From Prostheceraeus crozeri (Eukaryota; Platyhelminthes; Polycladida; Euryleptidae), in the NCBI GenBank assembly GCA_907163375.1, contig CAJQUW010003176.1, positions 186,001 to 250,000 on the forward strand: DNA of 64,000 nt, written 5' to 3'. Made by a program: the position numbers and the translations under genes. The notes below the pieces were generated by a model. It was not told where the DNA came from and made no database searches. It saw only the letters and a program-made list of their open reading frames with translations. The first letter of the stretch is position 1. Every line of letters starts with the position of its first letter. Positions 55,074 to 64,000 of the stretch are shown in pieces.

Positions 55074-57541
55074 TAATTTATTTGAAGCAACTTCTACTTT
55101 ATGAAGTTTCGCCTGATCACGAATCTGGACGCAGAATCTGCAAATTCACTGTCGCCTTTGAGAAATTCTAGTTCAAGGATAAAAGTGATTCTGATCTGAA
55201 GTTAGCGGAACCAATTTCTTGGTTTCACTGTTAGGCACAGTAAGTCAATTTTATTATGTCAGTACGTGATCCAATTTGTTGCCCTGATCACAATTATACG
55301 TATGCTTCATTTTTCATAATAATGCATTTTAAAAAAGGCGATTTCGCAACTTGTCCATGTAAGTGTGTGAAGTTAGTGGGCCATACAATGAAATCATTTT
55401 TTTACTGCAGCTCGATTCTTCCTATTCGAAACAACATTTCTATTTCAATAAATTCGCAGTCGTTTTTGAGAAATTATCACTATATGATAAAAAGGGATCC
55501 GCTAAGTGGCTCCGCTGACTTCACACGCGGCCTTCCCGTCGTTCTCCAACTGCACTACAGATTCCTGAACTAGCCTAAATAGAAAAAGATTCAAAACGTC
55601 ACGCAAAAGTCTGGTTTGACATTCAGAGATGATCTTTGAAAACATATGATTAGATATTTGAGTAAGTGTATAATATCAGTATCAACCTTAGCCTGAAGGA
55701 CTTAAAATGCTGCTTTTATGAAAATTGAAATGTAGCATCATAGCCAGGTTCCAGCCCATCAACTTGGCTTTCTTTCCAAGTAGAAATAAACTGGCTATAT
55801 TTATAAAACAGGTTTCAGGACCAACATAATTAATTTTCTAGATTTATTTCCAAATGACTGCCACCTCATTTTCGTCCAAGCATTATGAGAAAACGAGTGC
55901 TTTCAATGACGAGATTTGGTGATCGCAGAAACCAATATTAATGCCGCCACATCGGAATATCAACCGTCCCGATAACATCCATCGAATTGAAAAGGTGTTT
56001 GCAGGCTTCAGATAATGAAAAAGGACCATAGACTGACTACAACAGACAACAACGACTACTGATGACGGACGAAACCGTTCACTCAAATGCTTAAAAAAAT
56101 GGATTTACCACAAATCAGACCAAATGTTTGATATTCAATCTTCGAGTTCCTCATTCATCATCAAATCTTTAACGATTCTATTAAAATTTAAGAATAAGTT
56201 GTGCTTCTGATATTATGATTTGCATGAAGACATAACATAGAAGGAAAATGATGTTGAGAATTTTTGACACTGAAACATTTAATCACGATAAATTCTATGT
56301 GTAGGAGTTACCGCTGTATTGCAAAGTCCGAGAGAGGAAAAGTGCTCAGACTTTGATGTGCTATCTTCGGTACAATTTGCTCCTTGAAATTGTAGTATTT
56401 TAAGTCACTAGCCTTGAGCCTTGATTCTGACTTACCACCAAGAGATTATTGCACTGAACATTCACTAAATCCCATTCAAGTAAGGACTAAGGCCCGCTTA
56501 TGTATCTGACTTGGAAATGCACATTGTACATGCATATTTAGTTGTAGCAGATATTCTTTACCTTTCCGTACTGATACTTAAGCTTTAATCGGCTGCTGCC
56601 AGCTTAGATGTGTAGTTTGCATTGGGTTCTTGTCATTTCACTTTTACTTCTTTGCTTATTTATGATCATGAGTCATGACACCGGAAAATTCCCATAAAAT
56701 TACAGAATCGCTTTCCTGCTGTTTTATTTCAATAGTATGACGGCATTGCTTTCATTTCATGGCCCTTACTGAAAATCGAGAGATAATCTACTTATGTTTT
56801 ACATATTTCCTCCATTACTCGTTTTGATATTCTTGGCACGTGAATAAGAAGCCAAGCTTAGTTAAATTGGTGCTGTCGATTCAATTCATTTAGTTTTATT
56901 TCAGAATGAATTTTAAGGTATAAATTCTTCAATGCTGTTTCCAAAATGAAAGCATTTTTGTATTTTAATTCAACAACGAAACTGAGGGAGTACTAATCAC
57001 CACGGGCACGGGGTCGTCTCTTAAGAGCGAATCTCACAATAGCAAGCTGATGTTAAGCTCACTGCTTAGATGAAATGTTAATGCGAGTATGGACCTATTT
57101 CTGCACAATATTCAACAATGCATAATATCAGTTAGTTATTTTGAGATATTGCTGTTTTTGAAATTCGTTGTTCTGACTGTTTGCTTTGATATTCGCTATT
57201 ATGACACCAAGCCACTACAGTTAACCTTATACATCATGTAAAATCAATGATTGTGATAGGCTTACATTACATAATGTATATGCTATGCGAAACATTTTCA
57301 GTAAATATTCATTCTGTCATTTCAAAAAAGACTGATTAAATCCCTCGCTGTAGGATAGGTAATCGTGATTAAGAAAGCTTCAAACAAGCCAAGTGTGAAT
57401 CTTCATCAATCACTGCATTAATATTTCAACTGCTCGTTTTTCTCAAAACAATTCATCAATCTTTTAATGTTCAGGTGGTTGTTCTGATGGAATACGAGTT
57501 ACATTTTGTGAGCATAGAATGCTGAACTGTTAGTTGGCGTT

Positions 57542-60500
57542 CAGGTTCCCCAGAGAATTCCACCTTGAGGATTCTTCACATCGCTTGAAAGTTTGTGTTA
57601 TTTTCAATTTATAGAAATTTAATCAAGCATATACATGTATATAACAGGATTGTAAATTAAAATATATCCATTTGGTAATACAATACATAAAAATGGCAAC
57701 TTTGCCACAGACAAGTGACCTGTCAAAAATTCTTACGTAGGCCAACATTACATGATCGCAGCAAACCAATGTGTTGTTATAATTGTTGTCGTTAGTTGCT
57801 CGATGGATCGTGTCATGTTCATATTTGTGGATTTTCCCGTTTAGTTTTTGTTTATTGAATTAATTTGATAAATCATTGATATTCTATCTCAGCCAGTACT
57901 CTAAAGAAATAAAATATCAAAGTCACCTTGTCCTGTATGCTTCCTTATACATTTCAAATCTCGAGTCTTCCCATTAGAAAAAATCTATTATCACACACAA
58001 TGAAGGAACAAACTTTGAATCAATCTGCTATCAGATATACGAGTATGTAGACTCAGATGAAAATCATCACCCAGATTTTCTCAAACCACTCATACTATGT
58101 CACCGAATCACTGTATACAAGAATTTCGAGGATGTTAAAATATTTGAGCATATGCCTAATGATGAATTATAATGCAGTGAGCCATAAATTGAGATAATGT
58201 AAGCCTACAGCTACACATGAGTAGATGGCTTTGAGATGAACAATTTGGTGTAAGAAATCTTCATCACACCATTTTTTATCTTCCTGATTATCGGATTACA
58301 AAGTAGATATACGAGTAAAAATGCGCTTATGCATTCGCAAATTTGAAGCAGACTCATTTATTTTGTGTTTGAAAAAGTGCTACTGATATTCACATCCAAT
58401 ACACAAATATGAGTGGAAAAATTGGTATTACACTGCTAAAATAGAAAACATTGACGAAGTCATGTCAAGCAGCGATGACGATGTGATCATCTTAAGTGCA
58501 ATATTTTCAAAAAGAGAAGTGCGACCAGAAAAGTATATTTCGAAATTCAACAGCGTCGGGTCCAGGTCCTGTAGAGACCGACAACTAACGAGTTGCATAC
58601 AATTACAATGATATTTGAGAAGGAATGCGGAGTCATAAAAATTGTCACGCTCGGAGAATTTTTTTACGATTCCATTTATTTTCTGACTAACAGTCTCCAA
58701 GTAAGAAATTTATGTTGGTTTGACATCAAGTCTGACAAATGTTAATAAGTTCTAAATCTTCATGCCTTCGAATGCGTGCACCAACTAAGCCTGCCATCTG
58801 AGACTAATATTGACTACAAAAGCCTGTCGTAATATAATGAATATCTAAAGAGAATGACAGCTATTAAGTCAATATTAAGACACCAACATCCACAGAATTA
58901 GACAAGTCGGTTCTAGACAATACTGTGCCAACATACCTTGATTCCCCTCACCCAGAAGTCAAACTGAAGCAGTACGTCGGCTTGACCTAGTGAAGAAGGT
59001 GAGAGTTCGCTTCTACTGCACAATTCGATTCGATTCCAAGGTCAGGCGAATGCGGTCGGGAAATCAAAGGTGTCAGTGTCTTTTATTGACTTTATAGTTG
59101 TCATTATAGTTTGGAGATTCAAGGCTAATGAGTTTAATGAAATTAAAAAAATTTCTGACAGTGAAAACAGAAGTATCGAAAGAACTCACTTCGTGAAGTA
59201 TCAGCAGTCTGCCTACTTTTGATACTTTGTGGCAAAATATCTTCACACAAGTCATACACTGTAATGCTTCTCATTTTCTATGCTGCTACAAACTGCACTA
59301 TCGACAATCAGCTTAAGCAGTCATAACGTAGAAAGGAATAATTTTGTTTACTATTGAAGGTGAAAGATGTGTATCATATTGTTTTATATTATAATAGGAC
59401 CCTACTACATGTTGCTTAGTTGCATATTTTAAATCGTATCGTAGTAAGTTTTATGTATAGGTTAATTGTGATAAATCGCATTAATCACGCAAGCGTGATT
59501 ATATCACCAGTCATTTCATGAAAGCGTTAGCACAATTAGAGCTAATATTTTCGAAATAGCAAACGCGTTCGAATCAGCCCCTTTTCGGTTTTCCAGCGAA
59601 GGAGGCGTGCTGCGTCCTTCCCCTTCAGACGTCCTTAACACACCTGGAACTTATTAGTCATTCAAAATTATTGAAAATGTGCTACTTGTGAAAAAAATAA
59701 TCAGCATAAATATCTTATAGAATTGAAGTGATGAGATGGCAAGCTGTTTTATGATTCAGAAAAGAATTAAATGTCAATTTTATGAAAGTGATCAAATTTC
59801 AGTCATGATTGTTTCTAGTTAATGTTAAAAATCTTGATAATCTTCACAAAATACCCAGAAAAGATTCATGGGAGTTGTGGGGATGGCATCAGCGCCCATA
59901 CCTACCGCATGCCCATTTGTATACCCACGACAAGCCTGATAATACAGACATGCAATGCTCTTACTGTAAAATACATTGCTTTGTAGTATTTCTTCATGCT
60001 TTCTAAGCTTGTGTGCACGCACGTGTGCAATTCGACATTGGCACTTGAGTTGAGTCTAGATTTTTTGTATGTTGAAATGTGTCTTTCGATAAAAAGGTAG
60101 CCTCCTGGGTCTAATCTTGGGGTGCACCCAATGTTGAATCTTTTTGGTCTCAGACTGACTCAACATTGGTTATTTCGTAGATTGTAGCCAGTATGCCAGT
60201 TCGCATGTCAAATGCATCATTAATTTAAAAAGCAATTTTGAAATTGCTGTTCCTACCAATTTCAAATTCAGATTTGCATCATAGTATGACAGATTCGACC
60301 AAATAAGAGAATTATAACGCGAATATGTGTTATACGCAAAGCTGGCTTGAATTATTTTTAAAGGGTGGTTATCGCTTAGTTAGCGTCGAATCAGAAATAA
60401 GAGCCAATTCTGGTGTCATGTTTGATGGAAATATTTAATTTTAATAATTTACGTAATCAAGAAGATCGACAAAAGTTAACAAGCAGTAATTTTTTAACGA

Positions 60501-61241
60501 ATTCCAGTGTAGGAATTCAGACAGGAAACTAGCAGAATAAATCTCTAAATGTCAACAGAATGCAATAACAATGCGGTGAACATGACAGCCGATGCCTGAA
60601 GCAGTCGATGAGTGAAAACCATGGCAATAATGGCAATGGGGCAGATTGAGAAGGATGAGAAGAAAGATAGCAATTAAAATTTCATCATCAACAGAATGAC
60701 ATAATTGACAATTACTTTTTGTACCAGTTGAAAAATGAAGCAAAATAATAATTACAAGCAATTTAATTTAAAAAATTCACCAACTTGAAAGCTAGGAACC
60801 AATGAAATCAAACTAAAACATGTAGACATAAAACATATAAAACACGCCAATGCTTCAAAGCATAAGTCAGAAAACGTTGATGGGTGTGGGCGCGCATGGA
60901 GGTGAACTCCTTACAAGAAAAGTACAGAGAATTTGAAACTTCAACATTGGTCATTGCAGTCTCCATTTCATTATCTAAAATGATGGAATTATTTTCTAAT
61001 TCCTCATTACAATCCAAATGATAGGCATCACATTCAAAGATTAAAAAAATTGTCTGTAATTACAGAATCTAAGTCAAAGAAGCCACGCAGTTATGAAACC
61101 ACAGAAAATAATACTACTCTTCCTTAATTACAAAATAAATTTTTTACTTCGCTGCTGTCTCAACAGAAGCTTGGACGCTAGTTGACATGGTCGGACAAAG
61201 GTGGAACATTGTGAAATATGCAAAGACTGCGGAAATCTTGG
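57542..61241. other. Unique intergenic DNA, no gene recognised
   Basis: No supported gene. Two small palindromes are visible: TAATCACGC-AA-GCGTGATTA (59482-59501) and CCAATGTTGA paired with TCAACATTGG (60128-60169). Short frames lack motifs and show no splice context I can trust. Confidence 0.5.
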
Positions 61242-61334
61242 ACTATTTCAATAGAAGGTACCTAACCCTTGCATCTTTTTGGGTGTTAAAGGAAATTTAG
61301 GGTGGTGACGTTAGGTACCTTGCATTGAAATAGT
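61242..61334. repeat. Hairpin-forming inverted repeat with GGTACCTAAC ends
   Basis: 25-bp arms (61242-61266 and 61310-61334) read ACTATTTCAAT then AAGGTACCTAAC on the left and the same in complement on the right, with two mismatches. They are separated by 43 bp. It could be a tiny snap-back MITE or a structured RNA. No target duplication was found. Confidence 0.6.
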
Positions 61335-63299
61335 TCTCAGGGATGGAATCAGCCCCTCGTTCGGTCGGCTGGTTTTAGCAACGCTGGCCCCGGTCAATAA
61401 ATTCCATGACCAGGCCGGCCGGTTAATTTGATTTGATCTTCGTACCATTCATTCTAGAATAAATTGTTTAGTCAATCAAAAGAGCTAGGATATTGCGAGA
61501 GAATGTAAATGCAGCATAATTTAAGGACAGCACCTATATTCATATCATGTGACATTAACGCTGAGAACTGTTTCTTAAACGTTGAAATTGTTAACTTATA
61601 CATGTAGTTTCAACCCCTACTTCATCTCAAAAAAGCTTCCAGAATCCTATATTCTAGCGGAGTCTATTAATTTTGAAGGAACTTTATACAATTCTTTAAC
61701 TACTAAGCCTCCCGGTACTCATGTTGAGCAAGGGTTCAAAATTACAGTAACAGTATTACCTTTTACATATTCCATACATACAATGTGGAATTGAATGTGG
61801 CGCACTTATCAATATCACTCGATATGTATCAACAGACAAAATAGAGAAGCTGCAGGCCTATCTGACACCGACATTTGTAATTTATGGAACCGAAAACAGC
61901 GCTAGCTTGCTTACTAAATAGAATGAATGCATGCAAAATGCCGCCCTCCTTACACGGATGAATTATTGCAAAATCTTTATATTTTCCACCTTTATCAAAA
62001 CTGATGAGAAGACATTTATAAGTGGGCAGGTTTTGAAATGCATCTTCTTGGCACGAGATACATGTTTTCCAATTATCTGCAATATCATCAAGTAATTTAT
62101 CTGTCAATGGGTACATTTTCACATTGTATTTTGGAATACATTCTCCTAATAATTTTTCCTAATCATTTGCAGCATCATGTATAATTCCAGCTAAGACAAA
62201 GTAAATCTAATGAAGCATAATTATAGGCTATTAAAGATGAATGATGATCAATTTGAGTTACTCGTACTTGCAGTCGCCAACCTCGATAACTTTGTTTGGG
62301 CCGGATTGTCGGGTAACGGTCCAGTCTGAATGATCCGCGCCGCGCCCAGGCTAGAAATTGAAAGGTTTGAAATGTTTCAGACCGCATCCGGGTCAAGAAA
62401 TCCCGCCCTCCTCCAACTCTTTTTGAAAAACTGTCACGATTAAGATTCCTTGAAGCTAGTGTGGCCTGTGGCTTCTTTATCTACCATTTGTCTGTGATTA
62501 TTAAGCAGAATTCGAGATGCTCTCATCCATGTACATGTTTAGGTTTCTTGTCATCGTATATAGTATTTCCGCAAGATTTTCATCGTATCATTAAGTCACT
62601 AATCAGAAGTGAAGTTATGTTTTTCCTGATATTGCAGATTAGCAGCCATGCTAATTTCATCTGAAAACTTCAAAAGTTTTTAATAAAGATGTACTCTACA
62701 GTAAGCTCAGTTTTCACAAAACATTCTCAGAGCTTGCTTTCAATATCAATAATTTTACAATATGTGGACCATGGTGAGCGCTTGTAGTGCTTTTTATCCA
62801 TCTGCCAAATGCAAAATATAATGAACAATTGACAAAAATTACGTCCTTTCTGAAAACTCTTTCTTTTTTTGAAGCATGTCATCAACTTGAGTTTACAAAT
62901 GAATGCATGATTGCATAATGAGCAATGCGTACTTTTCAATGTTCGAATCATGTCACCAAATACAGTGTGCAAATAACACAAAACAATGTATGATGAGCAT
63001 TTATTTATTGAAAATGCTTTATTAACCACGCTTATCTCATTCAAAAGCATGTAAAACACAATACTTAAACTATGAAAATGATGCAGACCCACCATCCGAA
63101 GATCATGCATAACGCATAAAAATGAAGTGAAACTCAACCTTTACCCTGAATGTGTATGAATGAACTATATTGCCTTTTTATTTGCAGTCATTGACATTGA
63201 CATATTTATATTCATATCAATTCATGTTTAAGGTTATGCAATCAATACTACTTATTAGAGATTATCATTAATAACCGTTCTTTCGTCGCTTGATTGCAG
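61335..63299. other. Unique intergenic or intronic DNA upstream of the peptide exon
   Basis: No gene supported. The stretch before 63300 is probably intron of the downstream gene, ending TCGCTTGATTGCAG. A GC-rich patch with GGCCGGCCGGTT lies near 61421. Confidence 0.45.
63298..63299 (+). other. 3' splice site before the peptide exon
   Basis: AG of TCGCTTGATTGCAG. It puts a 34-bp 5'UTR stretch before the ATG at 63334, so an upstream non-coding exon is expected. Confidence 0.5.
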
Positions 63300-63333
63300 T
63301 GAGTACGAAGCTTCGGATCATCATAACAACAAG

Positions 63334-63597
63334 ATGAAGCACATGATCATGTTTTTCATTGGACTTGGCTGCTTCACTGCAGTAAATTGTGCGTGGGGTA
63401 AATGTGACAGGCGACATCCAAATGTCAAACCAGGCTGCATCATGGGCTGTCTGAATTGTGCAGATTTCCTAGGACACGAATTATATCGTCTTGCTGATTG
63501 CTGCGCCGAATGCAGAAACACCGGTGATTCTATCGTAAATGACGCACCAGACAACTGTTCACAGCGATTTTATCGATTGAAGCGTTTTTACCGAAGA
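63334..63597 (+). CDS. Eclosion-hormone-like secreted cysteine-rich peptide, exon
   Basis: An exon is bounded by a 3' splice site at 63298-63299 (GATTGCAG) and a donor GTAAGT at 63598. The ATG at 63334 opens 88 codons ending in phase 0 at the donor. Residues 1-19 form a signal peptide (MKHMIMFFIGLGCFTAVNC). The mature part has eight cysteines spaced C-x10-C-x3-C-x2-C-x13-C-C-x2-C-x14-C. Within it, C-x3-C-x2-C-x13-C-x3-C-x14-C matches the order of the six cysteines of eclosion hormones (spacings 3, 2, about 12, 3, about 10). A dibasic pair follows near the end (LKRFYRR). Such peptides are secreted neurohormones. It could be another cysteine-rich secreted protein. A further exon may follow beyond the window. 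Confidence 0.55.
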
Positions 63598-64000
63598 GTA
63601 AGTTAATACATTGCTGATTGAAATGACTCTTGGTTGTTAATGAAAACTGTCAGGTTTTGAACATCTAATTAGAATAGCTATGGGTTCAAAATATTGCTGT
63701 GCTACCCTATCTGCACCGGCGTGGGCTCTGAAGCGCATCGAGATCACAGGCCGACTCGGGGCCCAGCTGCTCAGTTCCAAATTATATTTTAACAAGGCAT
63801 GCTTAAGTAAAATATTTCCCAGCATTACATAAAAATCTCTGTACTGCGTATTTGCACTGGATGCAAGACCCTGATATATCGCACGTGATCGCGTTTCAAA
63901 AGGTTATCCATACTATTATTAGGTGAGCACTTTATCATTTGACAAATGAGACATGTTTTAGGTTTCATGAAAAGCAAGGCTGTGCACGGTGCACCAATTT
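63598..64000. other. Probable intron after the peptide exon, to the window end
   Basis: It begins with the consensus donor GTAAGT. Nothing coding is recognised up to 64000. Confidence 0.45.

Larger units (their letters stand above)
39695..57541. repeat. Large direct repeat, copy 2
   Basis: This is the second copy of the 22768-39113 unit, in the same orientation. It carries two PLE insertions (46422-48835 and 49303-50893) and lacks the piggyBac-bearing segment, where 56255/56257 joins blocks that are 2.57 kb apart in copy 1. Near 40358-40420 an AAACTATAC-type repeat expansion replaces a short copy 1 sequence. The left boundary abuts a Naiad fragment (39283-39694). The right boundary passes into unique sequence at 57542. 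It is either a tandem duplication or misjoined haplotypes. Confidence 0.95.

Noticed and set aside
61829-62122. 97-residue minus-strand frame with a Cys pair
   Set aside because: No recognisable domain and no convincing splice context. It could be chance or a decayed element.
63321-63554. Minus-strand frame opposite the peptide exon
   Set aside because: A shadow of the plus-strand exon, which has the signal peptide, cysteine pattern and splice sites.
1-64000. LTR retrotransposons
   Set aside because: No long direct terminal repeats, gag-pol or primer-binding site seen. The RTs present are all of the Penelope type.

Overview
This window reads as nuclear DNA of an invertebrate animal, roughly 36% GC. 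It has no dense gene array. It is mostly mobile elements and their remains, with one host-like exon near the right end. That exon (63300-63597) encodes a secreted cysteine-rich peptide whose spacing resembles eclosion-hormone-type neuropeptides. Such peptides are known from arthropods and from echinoderms and their kin. With a Polinton, several Penelope-like elements (PLEs) and a tRNA-derived SINE, this points to a marine invertebrate, possibly an echinoderm. The taxonomic reading is inference.

Region 1 (1-18660): a PLE is split by a complete-length Polinton/Maverick. The Polinton runs 394-18044 (17,651 bp), with about 531-bp terminal inverted repeats and a perfect 6-bp target duplication CCTGAT. 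It is very AT-rich and has the usual parts: protein-primed PolB, retrovirus-type integrase, packaging ATPase, adenovirus-type protease, major and minor capsid genes, a fiber-like coiled coil, a parvovirus-type phospholipase A2 domain and several small proteins. It is a fossil: core genes are broken, with about 6-10 breaks in all by eye. The close match between its TIRs suggests it is fairly young. The most unusual thing in the window is inside it: a dispersed family of GC-rich micro-hairpins, often in adjacent pairs with 3-nt loops. They lie just after genes and also in frame inside genes, so that the same short peptide appears in separate protein regions.

Region 2 (18661-22767): sparse. It holds an old minus-strand PLE remnant between inverted arms and a tRNA-derived SINE.

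Region 3 (22768-57541): two near-identical direct copies of a roughly 16-kb unit (22768-39113 and 39695-57541), differing by about 0.3% in the part I compared. Both carry a Naiad-type PLE (GIY-YIG before the RT), a SINE and a hAT-like MITE. They differ by large insertions. Copy 1 has a 2.57-kb piggyBac-bearing segment. Copy 2 has two PLE insertions, each built as an inverted repeat and each with its empty site preserved in copy 1. A Naiad 5' piece sits at the junction between copies. This is either a recent tandem duplication or two haplotypes placed end to end by assembly.

Region 4 (57542-64000): unique, mostly non-coding sequence ending in the eclosion-hormone-like exon, which has clear splice signals.
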